Source: Bordetella parapertussis
GTDB lineage: Bacteria > Pseudomonadota > Gammaproteobacteria > Burkholderiales > Burkholderiaceae_C
Assembly (NCBI GenBank): GCA_945882755.1
Contig: CAMCWS010000021.1
Location: 1-25,256, forward strand
DNA: 25,256 nucleotides
Direction of reading: 5' to 3'
Shown: positions 6,553-14,508 of the stretch, piece after piece
Numbering within the stretch: position 1 is the first letter of the stretch
Layout: every line of letters starts with the position of its first letter
Program-made: the position numbers and the translations under genes
Notes under the pieces: model-generated
The model's input: the letters and a program-made list of their open reading frames with translations, nothing else
Databases searched by the model: none
Told to the model about the DNA's origin: nothing

Positions 6553-7570
6553 ATTGGGCTGTGCGGATCACTTTTTGAGGATTCACAGGATATCCTCCCA
6601 CCAATATCTCAAAATGAAGATGCTTGCCAGTAGAAAGTCCAGTGTTACCAATATAGCCCAAGACATTGTCGGTTGTCACCTTATCACCCACTTTGACCAA
6701 CAATTGCGCCATATGAGCATAGAGAGACTCCACTCCGTTGGAGTGACGAACGACAACGGTGTTGCCATACTGGGGGTGTAATTCTGACATAACTACAACG
6801 CCAGGCTTGACGGCAAAGACTTTATCGTCACCCGTTTCGCTCATCATATCGACACCAGTATGGAAATGGGACTTACCCGTCAAAGGGTGCTTGCGAATAC
6901 CAAAATCAGAAGACAAACTGAAATTGGTCACCGGCATACGGTTGGGTAACGCGTAAAGCACTTCGCGCAAAGAGCGGTTGGTGGACAACTCTTCAGCGAC
7001 CTTGCCTCGCATCAAAGGATTGGACTGTAAATCCCCATCCAAAGTAAAGCCGCCGTTGGCAGAGTTTTGTTGAATAATTTTGATGATTTTTTCAGTCAAT
7101 CCAGAGGTTTCCAACTGCGACTTGAGGGAGTCGTTTTCCTCTGAAACTGCCACCATCGAGGTTTCAACAAAACGGCGAATGCTCATATCGCGGTCGCGTA
7201 TGGTTTGCGCCAAGCTCAACATTTGCTCTTCAGTCAAGCCGTGTTGGTTTTGTGTATCCGTCGAATCAGCGGTGCTGCTGATCAATGCCTTGAAAACTTC
7301 TTCATGCGACCGCTCTAAACGAGCTCGACTAATGCCAAGTGATAAGGAAGTGACAGTTAACACCAACAAACTAACCACCACAACCGTGCTCGTGATGATG
7401 GCAGTGCGGGCGAAAATCCGCTGGAAACGCGCAGGAATATTGAAATAACGCAGGTCTCCGCTTTGCTCAATGATCAGTTTGACATCTTGGTAGTCGCGCA
7501 CCCAGAGGTGACGAACCAAGCCCGGCAAGGTTCGCAATTGCGATAAGTAGGGATAGAGCGTCAGACGCAT
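6521..7570 (-). CDS. Membrane-anchored M23 (LytM-type) peptidoglycan endopeptidase
   Basis: A 349-residue protein with an N-terminal cytoplasmic stretch of about 55 residues, one membrane segment (56-80), a periplasmic helical region and a C-terminal M23 domain. Zn ligands are visible in H237-T-G-V-D241 and H317-L-H319, with His286 in Y-A-H as the usual catalytic partner. The full set suggests an active D,D-endopeptidase that cuts peptide crosslinks in the wall. M23 proteins next to bactofilin genes are known from several bacteria, where the filament localises the hydrolase. Bactofilin genes lie on both sides here, one 27 bp upstream and one overlapping its 3' end by 32 bp. Confidence 0.93.
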   Translation of the reverse strand: MRLTLYPYLSQLRTLPGLVRHLWVRDYQDVKLIIEQSGDLRYFNIPARFQRIFARTAIITSTVVVVSLLVLTVTSLSLGISRARLERSHEEVFKALISSTADSTDTQNQHGLTEEQMLSLAQTIRDRDMSIRRFVETSMVAVSEENDSLKSQLETSGLTEKIIKIIQQNSANGGFTLDGDLQSNPLMRGKVAEELSTNRSLREVLYALPNRMPVTNFSLSSDFGIRKHPLTGKSHFHTGVDMMSETGDDKVFAVKPGVVVMSELHPQYGNTVVVRHSNGVESLYAHMAQLLVKVGDKVTTDNVLGYIGNTGLSTGKHLHFEILVGGYPVNPQKVIRTAQYVQQIQNKQP

Positions 7571-7597
7571 AAAACTGGAAATAAAAACGAAAGTAAC

Positions 7598-7978
7598 TTA
7601 GGGTTTGGCAGGAGCAGGGGCAGCAGATACAGGAGAAGCCTTGGGTTCAGCACCTTGGCTCAGAGCGCCTTGAATTTCGCCACCCTTTTCAATCTCGATT
7701 TCAGAATAATGGATTTTGCCTACGATTTTACCGGTGGTGCGAACAATCAGGCTTTTTTCACTGACGATGGTGTTGTGGAGTTGGCCACGAACATCAATGA
7801 CCTTGGCTGAAACACGTCCCGTGATTCGTCCTGTAGGGCCAATCAAGACCTCTTCTGCCGTTAAGTCGCCTTCTATCACGCCGTTTATCACAGCTTTGGA
7901 CGGGACAGTAAACGCACCCTTGACAACCACGCCGTCACCAATGACAACGCTTTCTAAAGTATCGGATTGATTAGCCAT
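7598..7978 (-). CDS. Bactofilin (first of the cluster)
   Basis: A 126-residue bactofilin. The beta-helix domain occupies residues about 8-105, with the repetitive G-x-I-x-G-x-L/V pattern (V-I-N-G-V-I-E-G-D-L, then T-G-R-I-T-G-R-V). A short Ala/Pro-rich tail follows. Unlike the second bactofilin it has almost no N-terminal arm and no M-F-S-K opening, so the two may play different parts in one filament system. A strong AAGGAG (7984-7989) precedes the start. It is the first gene of the minus-strand cluster, and its promoter should lie in the AT-rich gap upstream. Confidence 0.93.
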   Translation of the reverse strand: MANQSDTLESVVIGDGVVVKGAFTVPSKAVINGVIEGDLTAEEVLIGPTGRITGRVSAKVIDVRGQLHNTIVSEKSLIVRTTGKIVGKIHYSEIEIEKGGEIQGALSQGAEPKASPVSAAPAPAKP

Positions 7979-8143
7979 ACATGCTCCTTGGCCGGCATCT
8001 TAGCAAAGAAAAAATATAAATTAAGTTTTTTGTTGAAGTTATTGATTTAATTGAAAAAAAGCTCGTTGATTGATAACTGCACACAAAAACATGAAAGTAA
8101 TTAAGTATAATAGTATTCATTTTTATGGAATCAAAGTTATAAT

Positions 8144-8167
8144 TTACTCGTTTTGAAACGCGAGTAA
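8144..8167. repeat. Inverted repeat, 7-bp arms
   Basis: TTACTCG (8144-8150) and CGAGTAA (8161-8167) are perfect complements separated by 10 bp. It begins inside the second TATAAT element of the AT-rich gap and could be an operator or an mRNA stem. There is no U-tract, so a terminator is unlikely. Confidence 0.5.
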
Positions 8168-8187
8168 TTTTTGAATTTGTCAAAAAT

Positions 8188-8207
8188 AATTCACCATTTA
8201 GTGAATT
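8188..8207. repeat. Inverted repeat, 7-bp arms
   Basis: AATTCAC (8188-8194) and GTGAATT (8201-8207) are perfect complements with a 6-bp spacer. It lies in the presumed leader of the exporter operon, 160 bp before the TolC-like start. The role is unknown: a regulator site or a leader hairpin would both fit. Confidence 0.5.
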
Positions 8208-8367
8208 CGAGGTTGTTTTGCAACGTTTAGAGGAGATAAAGGAAAAAAGTGCCTTCATCGCTTATTTTTTTTAAAGTAATGATTTTACAAAAACCCACAA
8301 TAGCTTGTTTTTAAACAATTTTCCAAAAAAACATCAAATTCATCAATTTTAAAAGTTAACCCTCTAC

Positions 8368-9639
8368 ATGTTGCTGTCTCGGTTTTTCATTGGCATTTTG
8401 ATCAGCCTTTTTCATGGCTGGGCTGCTGCGCAAAGTTTCAGCTTAGGGCAATTGATTCAATTTGCGACAGAGTCTTACCCTTCGGTCCTCTCGCAACTAT
8501 CAAATGTCAAAGCTGCAGAAATCGGCATTGAAACTGCAGAATACCAACGTTATCCTGTCCCACAAATTAGCTATGAAAATGTCCAAAAATCCAGCAGCGA
8601 CCCCAGCTATATTGGCAGTGATGGCGTCACAACCTTTCGAATTTCCCAACCTATTTTCACCGGCGGGCTCTTCAGCGCACAGCTTGAAAAAGCCAAGGCC
8701 AACTTGCAAGTCAGCCAAGCCGGCGTTCGTGAAACCCGCCGTCAAATTGCACTGCGGGTGGTGCAAGCGTATGCCGATTGGAACAGCGCCGACTTGAAGG
8801 TTAAGTCCATCGAAAAAAGTTTAGTCATCCATCAAAAGCTGTTGCAACAAGCAAAAAATCGTATCGCCCAGGGGGCATCCCCTTCCAGCGACCTGACGCT
8901 CGTACAGAGCCGCATTGATGCAACCATGGGCGAGTTATTTTCAGCCAAATTACAGTCTGAGTTAGCGATACAAAAATTAAACGAGCTAACCGGCGTCACA
9001 GTGAATGCCTCTCAGCTTCAAGCCGGCAAGACAGGCCCTGTCCAACACAAACAGCCCATAGAGTCGTTGTTAGCCAACGCCCAACTGCTTTCCCCCGAAT
9101 TGCAAAGAGCCAAGGCCCAAGCGCTGATTGCAAAGTCCTCTGCACAAGAAAAGGAATCCGCCCTTAAACCTGACATTTATGTTCGGGCAGAACGTCAATA
9201 CGGTAACTATTTTTCTAACAATACCAACCCCAACACGCGGATTTTCATTGGGGTGTCAAGCAAATTTGGCCCCGGTTTGTCCAGCTTTACACAAATCTCA
9301 GCAGCCAAGGCGCAAGAAGACAGCAGCGAGTTCGAAATTCAATCGCAACAGCGGCTTGTCCGAGAAACGGTCCTGAACGATGTGAGCGTTCTACGTTCGC
9401 TTCAAGAAAAAATGCAAGTATTGGAAGGTGCTTTACAAGCTTCCCAGTCGGTGCTGGAGTCCTTCGAGCGGCAGTTCAACGCAGGGCGTAAATCGTGGCT
9501 CGACTTGATGACCATAGCCAAAGATGTCGCACAAAACGAAACGCAACTGGCTGAGCTGCGAGGCTCTCAACTGCAGACCAGTTGGCGCCTGCAAATCTTG
9601 ACCTCTGACAACTACGCACAAGTCAATCCCGCACCATGA
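8368..9639 (+). CDS. TolC-family outer-membrane protein of a type I secretion system
   Basis: A 423-residue protein with a signal peptide (about residues 1-21, cleavage near A-A-A-Q). It has the TolC/outer-membrane efflux protein pattern of two long helical repeats, including F-R-I-S-Q-P-I-F-T-G-G in the first half and long Gln/Ala/Ser-rich coiled helices. It should form the trimeric channel across the outer membrane and periplasm. The last codons overlap the ABC exporter start as ATGA, and the HlyD gene follows that, so it is the channel of a dedicated exporter rather than a general TolC. No clear ribosome binding site precedes the ATG. Base composition seems somewhat more AT-rich than the neighbouring housekeeping genes. 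Confidence 0.9.
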   Translation: MLLSRFFIGILISLFHGWAAAQSFSLGQLIQFATESYPSVLSQLSNVKAAEIGIETAEYQRYPVPQISYENVQKSSSDPSYIGSDGVTTFRISQPIFTGGLFSAQLEKAKANLQVSQAGVRETRRQIALRVVQAYADWNSADLKVKSIEKSLVIHQKLLQQAKNRIAQGASPSSDLTLVQSRIDATMGELFSAKLQSELAIQKLNELTGVTVNASQLQAGKTGPVQHKQPIESLLANAQLLSPELQRAKAQALIAKSSAQEKESALKPDIYVRAERQYGNYFSNNTNPNTRIFIGVSSKFGPGLSSFTQISAAKAQEDSSEFEIQSQQRLVRETVLNDVSVLRSLQEKMQVLEGALQASQSVLESFERQFNAGRKSWLDLMTIAKDVAQNETQLAELRGSQLQTSWRLQILTSDNYAQVNPAP

Positions 9640-11768
9640 GCGCTATAGCTTCTTTACCAGCCTGCTTGGTGCGCATTGCGCAGCTACAGCAAAATCCCAT
9701 AGACCGCTCGGCACTGTTGCAGGCCGTGGCGGATGTCAGGCAGCGTAAGCCTAAAAGTCCTCGGCAAACTGTCCAAGCACTCGCCCGTATTTTGATGGTG
9801 CCGCCACCCCGCTGGGCACGAAAACCCGACCCGGCGAATATGCCATTGCTGGGTCACCACCCTCTGATGGGGTGGTTTGTGGTTCGTGGACAAAACGCGC
9901 ATAAAAGATGGGTCATCGAAACATGGTCGGAAGAGCAACAAAAGTTTGTTGAATCCATCAGCACCTTACCCAACAAGGTGAAGACCCTATTGGCCAAGCT
10001 CTCCTTGCTGCAACCTTTTGATGCGTCCCATAGCCCGGTCTACAGCCTCATCAAACAACAGTTGTTCTCCCACCCTACGCGGCTGTTTGAAATCTTGCTG
10101 GCAACCACGGCCATCAATGTCTTGGTCTTGGGCACCTCGCTCTACAGCATGCAAATCTATAACCGCGTCATCCCTACCAATGCCATGCAAACCTTGACGG
10201 TACTGACATTGGGCGTGCTGATGGCGTTGGTGGTGGAGTACTTGATGAAGCACGCCAGGTCTTCGCTTTACGATGTGTTGATTGACTCGGTTGACCAGCG
10301 TCTATCACGCAAAATCTTCATGCGCTTGTTGTCTATTCGCTTAGACCAATTACCTTCCAGTGTGGGCAGTTTGGCCGCCCAAATGAATGCCTACCAAACG
10401 GTTCGCAGCTTTCTGACCACAGCCACTACCCATGCGATGGTGGATGCGCCGTTTGTGATCATTTTTTTAGCGCTGATTGCATTGATAGGTCATCCCTATT
10501 TGGTAGTCATTCCTGTGCTGTTCTTTTTGGTGGCGCTTTTCAGCGGCATTTGGCATCGCAAACGCATTGAGAAACTCGCCAGTAGCGCCACACACTTAAG
10601 CAACTTTAAAACCGGTATTTTGGTTGAAAGCATTGAAGGCGCAGAAACCATCAAATCAGGTCAAGGGGGTTGGCGAATGCTGAGTCGCTGGATGGGTGCT
10701 GCTGATGAATCTCGCCACCATGAAATGAGTTTGCGACACATCACCGAAAGAAACCAACACACCACTGCCACCCTGCAACAAGTTGCCTATGTGCTGATCG
10801 TGGCTGTAGGAGCTTTGCTGGTGTCTGCCGGCATGACTACCCAAGGCGGCTTGATTGCTTGCTCCATCTTGGCTGGCCGCATTTTGACCCCTGTCAGCAT
10901 GTTGCCTGCACTGCTGTTGCAGTGGGGACATGTGAAAGCAGCCTTACAAGGTTTGGACCGCATTTGGAAATTGGAAGACGACCACCATGGACAAGAACAC
11001 CCTCTCACGCCTCAAACCATTCATGGCACTTACGCCCTAGAAAAAGTCAGCTCCAGTTACCGCGACAGTTCACAAAAAGCATTGCAAGTGAACAAACTGC
11101 ACATAACAGCTGGTGAAAAAATTGGCATCATTGGACCCATTGGCTCTGGCAAAACCACGTTGCTGCGCCTGTTGTCAGGCATGTACAAGCCACAAGAGGG
11201 CCGGGTTTTGCTTGACCACATGGATATCTCCCAACTGAGTAAGCCCTTGCTGGCTGAAAACATGGGCTTCTTGGGGCAAGAAGGTCGTTTGTTTGCCGGT
11301 ACCTTGCGAGAGAACCTGATTCTTGGATTGCTCGATCCCGGCGACGATCAATTGCTGGCAGCCGCAGAGAAAACTGGCTTGCTCCAGTTGGTCATTAAAA
11401 ACCACCCTAAAGGCTTGCAATTGCCCATCTCCGAGGGAGGCATGGGCTTGTCTACAGGTCAGCGTCAACTGGTTCACCTCACCCGCATATTTTTAAGACA
11501 GCCGAAAATTTGGCTGCTTGATGAACCCACCTCATCAATGGACAGGCAAACTGAACTAAAGCTTATTCAAGCTTTGTCTGTCGCCCTAAGGCCGACAGAC
11601 ACCTTGGTCATGACCACCCATAAACATGAGCTCCTCGCACTGGTGGACAGGTTGATCGTGGTTGCTAACCATGAAATTGTGCTGGATGGCCCCAAAGACA
11701 AAGTGTTGGAGCGGTTGCAAAATCCCAACCCAGTCACACCCATACGCCAACAAGCCAAATCCGCATGA
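9636..11768 (+). CDS. Type I secretion ABC exporter (LapB/HlyB-like, with a non-proteolytic N-terminal domain)
   Basis: A 710-residue permease-ATPase fusion. The N-terminal region of about 140 residues sits where a C39 peptidase or C39-like domain would be. It lacks the catalytic Cys context of bacteriocin exporters, so substrates are probably not cleaved at a double-Gly leader. The membrane domain spans about 150-440. The ATPase shows Walker A G500-P-I-G-S-G-K-T507, a variant signature L-S-T-G-Q (605-609), Walker B with D629-E630 in L-L-D-E-P-T-S-S-M-D, and an H-loop T-T-H-K. It would energise export of an unfolded protein, typically an RTX adhesin or enzyme, through the TolC-like and HlyD-like partners. 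It overlaps both flanking genes by ATGA. Confidence 0.93.
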   Translation: MSAIASLPACLVRIAQLQQNPIDRSALLQAVADVRQRKPKSPRQTVQALARILMVPPPRWARKPDPANMPLLGHHPLMGWFVVRGQNAHKRWVIETWSEEQQKFVESISTLPNKVKTLLAKLSLLQPFDASHSPVYSLIKQQLFSHPTRLFEILLATTAINVLVLGTSLYSMQIYNRVIPTNAMQTLTVLTLGVLMALVVEYLMKHARSSLYDVLIDSVDQRLSRKIFMRLLSIRLDQLPSSVGSLAAQMNAYQTVRSFLTTATTHAMVDAPFVIIFLALIALIGHPYLVVIPVLFFLVALFSGIWHRKRIEKLASSATHLSNFKTGILVESIEGAETIKSGQGGWRMLSRWMGAADESRHHEMSLRHITERNQHTTATLQQVAYVLIVAVGALLVSAGMTTQGGLIACSILAGRILTPVSMLPALLLQWGHVKAALQGLDRIWKLEDDHHGQEHPLTPQTIHGTYALEKVSSSYRDSSQKALQVNKLHITAGEKIGIIGPIGSGKTTLLRLLSGMYKPQEGRVLLDHMDISQLSKPLLAENMGFLGQEGRLFAGTLRENLILGLLDPGDDQLLAAAEKTGLLQLVIKNHPKGLQLPISEGGMGLSTGQRQLVHLTRIFLRQPKIWLLDEPTSSMDRQTELKLIQALSVALRPTDTLVMTTHKHELLALVDRLIVVANHEIVLDGPKDKVLERLQNPNPVTPIRQQAKSA

Positions 11769-12949
11769 GCGACGACTACCTAGACGAGGACAAAAAAAGT
11801 GGTCGCTTGATTCTGCTGCTGTCCGCATGCTTAGCGGCATTTATCGCTTGGGCTGGTTATTTTGAAATTGACCAAACTGTTCACACCACAGGACAGGTCA
11901 TTTTGAGCGCCAGAACCCAATTGGTTCAAACCGCCGATGGCGGTGTCTTGAAAGAACTCACGGTTCAAGAAGGTGACACCGTCACCAGTGGTCAATTGCT
12001 GGCCGTGCTGGAAAAAGAACGAGTCCAAGCCAACCTTGAGGAGACACGAGCTCGCACCATGTCACTCAAAGCGGCGCTGATACGCGCCAAGGCCGAGGTC
12101 CAATTTCAAACACCCCAATTTGGTTCTGAGTTCAGACGCTATCCCGAGTTTGTCTCTGCGCAACAGGGTCTGTACGCACAGCGAAAGCGTTCGTTGGACG
12201 AGGAACTTCGAACCATGCAAGATGGTTTAGCCATGGCGATGCAAGAAAAGCGCATGAACGATAACTTGTTTAAAAGTGGCGATGTCAGCGAACTCGATGT
12301 TTTGCGTGCCAAACGCCAAGTCACTGAAATTGAAGGGCGTATAGCCGCAACAAAAAACAAATATTTACAAGACACGCGTACCGAAATGACGCGTATTGAG
12401 GATGAGTTGTCCAGCCAGAACCAAAAACTCAACGGCGCTGAAAGTTTGTTGTCTCACACTGACATCATGGCGCCCATGGATGGCGTAGTGAAGACTTTGA
12501 AAATTCACACTTTGGGTGGTGTACTGCGCCCCGGCGACGAACTCATGCAAATTGCGCCCGTGGGTGACGCTTTGCTGGTAGAGGCTAGAGTGTCACCCGC
12601 TGACATAGGTCAATTGGTCATAGGCCAAAGCGTCTTCATCACGCTAGATGCCTATGACTACAGCATTTACGGTAATTTGATCGGGGAATTGACCGATATC
12701 AGTCCCGACACACTTTCAGACTCGAATGCGCAAGGCTCATTGGTCAACACACCTACGGGTCAACCCAGCGTTTACTACAAGGTCAACATCCGAATCGCCA
12801 AAGACCAAGAAAATCCCAAGGTCGCATCGATGGAAATCAAACCAGGGATGACAGCCAGCATAGACATACGCACAGGTACGCGCAACTTGCTAACCTATTT
12901 ATTAAAACCAGTGATCAAGACCTTGGGTACCTCGCTCAACGAGCGATAG
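11765..12949 (+). CDS. HlyD-family type I secretion periplasmic adaptor
   Basis: A 394-residue adaptor with a short cytoplasmic N-terminus, one membrane segment (about 15-33), a first lipoyl half (G-G-V-L-K-E-L-T-V-Q-E-G-D-T-V), a long charged coiled coil (about 90-230), a second lipoyl half (I-M-A-P-M-D-G-V-V-K) and a beta-barrel C-terminal region. This is the HlyD/LapC architecture, bridging the ABC exporter to the TolC-like channel. ATGA overlap with the exporter gene shows tight coupling. It ends 14 bp from the convergent helicase gene with no obvious terminator between them. Confidence 0.94.
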   Translation: MSDDYLDEDKKSGRLILLLSACLAAFIAWAGYFEIDQTVHTTGQVILSARTQLVQTADGGVLKELTVQEGDTVTSGQLLAVLEKERVQANLEETRARTMSLKAALIRAKAEVQFQTPQFGSEFRRYPEFVSAQQGLYAQRKRSLDEELRTMQDGLAMAMQEKRMNDNLFKSGDVSELDVLRAKRQVTEIEGRIAATKNKYLQDTRTEMTRIEDELSSQNQKLNGAESLLSHTDIMAPMDGVVKTLKIHTLGGVLRPGDELMQIAPVGDALLVEARVSPADIGQLVIGQSVFITLDAYDYSIYGNLIGELTDISPDTLSDSNAQGSLVNTPTGQPSVYYKVNIRIAKDQENPKVASMEIKPGMTASIDIRTGTRNLLTYLLKPVIKTLGTSLNER

Positions 12950-12963
12950 CACCCAAAGGTTTT

Positions 12964-14472
12964 TCAACCGCGGGCAGGACCGCGTGGCTTAAAGCCAGAA
13001 CCACGTTTGGCAGCAGCACCCGCGTAAGAGCGGCCGCCTGAAGGTTTGCCAAAGCGCTTAGGCTCTGCGCCGCTGGGGGCGCGGGGAGAACGTTGGGTAG
13101 GCTCCAAGCCAGGGATCATGTCAGCACGCAAAGTCTGCTGTGTGAAGTGTTCGATGTCCAAAATTTTGCGACGGTCACGCCACTCGGCAAAAGTCACCGC
13201 TAAACCATCGCGACCAGCGCGGCCTGTACGACCGATACGGTGGACATAGTCTTCTTGCTTCATGGGCAAACCAAAATTGAACACATGGCTGATGCTTGGC
13301 ACGTCAATGCCTCTGGCAGCCACATCGGTCGCCACCAAAATTTGCACACGTCCATCACGCAGAGCCTGCAAACGACGGTTACGCAAACCTTGGCTTAAAG
13401 CGCCATGCAAAGCAACGGCAGAAAAGCCTACTTGCTGTAAATCTTCAGCCAAGGCATCGCATTCAATTTGGGTAGACGCAAACACAATAGCTTGGTCAAT
13501 GGTGGTGTCGCGCAACCAATGGTCTAGCAACTTGCGCTTGTGCTGCTGGTTATCAGCCCAAAACAGCACTTGCTTGATGTTGGCGTGGGCTTCTTGGGGT
13601 GAGTCGACTTGCAAGCGTTGGGGTGTTCGCATGATGCGAGCAGCCAACTGCTGAATGCGCGGCGCAAAAGTTGCACTGAACATCATGGTTTGTCGACGCG
13701 CCTCGGTCAGTTTGTGGATATCGGCCAAGTCTTCGGCAAAACCCAAATCGAGCATGCGGTCGGCTTCATCAACCACCAAGAATTGCACTTTGTCTAAATG
13801 CAGTTGTTTGGAGCGTTGCAAGTCCAACAAACGACCGGGTGTGGCAACCACCAAATCAGCATTGTGCAAACGGGCAATTTGCAATGGGTAAGGCATGCCA
13901 CCCACCACACAAGCGATGCGCAAACCCTTGCAGTGACGCACCAAGTCGATGGCGTCTTTCGCTACTTGCTGGGCTAATTCGCGGGTGGGACACAAAATCA
14001 ACGCACCTGGGTTGGCGGGTTTGACATGACGTGTATCTGTGGGGTTTTTTCGGCGGGGCTTTTTAGGCGCTTCTTCACCATTTGCCACAGCTTGGGCGAC
14101 TTTGTCAGCCCAGGCTTTGTTCTCGTCTTTTTCTTGTTGCTTTTGTTGTTGCAACAAGGTGTGCATGACAGGCAGCAAAAAAGCGGCGGTTTTGCCGCTG
14201 CCAGTTTGACTGGAAACCAGCAAATCGTTGGCGGGTTTGCCTGCGTTGTCTTGCAAAGCCAAAGGGATGGCGCGAACTTGAACCGGCGTTGGTTGGGTAA
14301 AAGACAAGTCGCGCAATGCGGCCAGCAGTTCGGGGGCAAGCCCCATTTCGACAAAGCCAGAACCGTCTACAGCGGCTGTAGGTTTAGTGGGAGAAACAGC
14401 GGGTGCAGCTGGGTTTTCGTCAGTCGTATCAACGACAACATCAGTCAAGGCGTGAGAATTCAAATCAGTCAT
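12964..14472 (-). CDS. DEAD-box ATP-dependent RNA helicase (RhlE-like)
   Basis: A 502-residue DEAD-box helicase, likely acting in RNA unwinding for ribosome assembly or mRNA decay. Motifs in order are Q-motif F-T-Q-P-T-P-V-Q (58-65), Walker A S-Q-T-G-S-G-K-T (88-95), P-T-R-E-L-A (162-167), D-E-A-D (235-238), S-A-T (266-268) and H-R-I-G-R-T-G-R (411-418). A Lys/Gln/Glu-rich insertion of about 45 residues (108-155) separates Walker A from motif Ia. The C-terminal tail is basic and Gly-rich (G-S-G-F-K-P-R-G), a usual RNA-binding extension. The leader is rich in hairpins, one of which contains the probable ribosome binding site. The exact subfamily is uncertain. Confidence 0.93.
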   Translation of the reverse strand: MTDLNSHALTDVVVDTTDENPAAPAVSPTKPTAAVDGSGFVEMGLAPELLAALRDLSFTQPTPVQVRAIPLALQDNAGKPANDLLVSSQTGSGKTAAFLLPVMHTLLQQQKQQEKDENKAWADKVAQAVANGEEAPKKPRRKNPTDTRHVKPANPGALILCPTRELAQQVAKDAIDLVRHCKGLRIACVVGGMPYPLQIARLHNADLVVATPGRLLDLQRSKQLHLDKVQFLVVDEADRMLDLGFAEDLADIHKLTEARRQTMMFSATFAPRIQQLAARIMRTPQRLQVDSPQEAHANIKQVLFWADNQQHKRKLLDHWLRDTTIDQAIVFASTQIECDALAEDLQQVGFSAVALHGALSQGLRNRRLQALRDGRVQILVATDVAARGIDVPSISHVFNFGLPMKQEDYVHRIGRTGRAGRDGLAVTFAEWRDRRKILDIEHFTQQTLRADMIPGLEPTQRSPRAPSGAEPKRFGKPSGGRSYAGAAAKRGSGFKPRGPARG

Positions 14473-14479
14473 AGATAAA

Positions 14480-14498
14480 GCCCTGCCTAACGGCGGGC
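14480..14498 (-). promoter_or_regulatory. Hairpin that could sequester the helicase ribosome binding site
   Basis: On the minus strand GCCCGCC and GGC-A-GGGC pair (seven base pairs with one bulged A) around a GTTA loop. The AGGG in the 3' arm (plus-strand 14481-14484) is the only plausible Shine-Dalgarno sequence, 8 nt before the ATG. Just upstream, AACGG can instead pair with CCGTT (plus-strand 14502-14506 with 14489-14493), which would break this hairpin. That gives two mutually exclusive folds, a possible translational switch. Confidence 0.4.
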
Positions 14499-14508
14499 GC
14501 TCCGTTCA

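Larger units (their letters stand above)
7979..8367. other. AT-rich divergent intergenic region between the bactofilin cluster and the type I exporter
   Basis: About 390 bp with a visibly lower GC content than the rest of the window and many A/T runs. It must hold the promoters for both flanking operons. On the plus strand there are two perfect TATAAT hexamers (8106-8111 and 8138-8143), but neither has a recognisable -35. Hairpins are at 8144-8167 and 8188-8207. No convincing gene is present: small open stretches exist on both strands but lack starts, ribosome binding sites and recognisable similarity. AT-rich DNA of this kind is often bound by H-NS/MvaT-type silencers, which is inference here. 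Confidence 0.7.

Noticed and set aside
7971..8258. A 95-codon minus-strand frame in the AT-rich gap
   Set aside because: It is low-complexity (Ser/Lys/Asn/Phe-rich), overlaps the first bactofilin start and its ribosome binding site, has no recognisable motif, and looks like a chance frame in AT-rich DNA.
9636..10055. C39 peptidase domain at the N-terminus of the ABC exporter
   Set aside because: The length fits, but the catalytic Cys environment (Q...D-C-G) and matching His/Asp are absent, so cleavage of double-Gly leaders is not supported.
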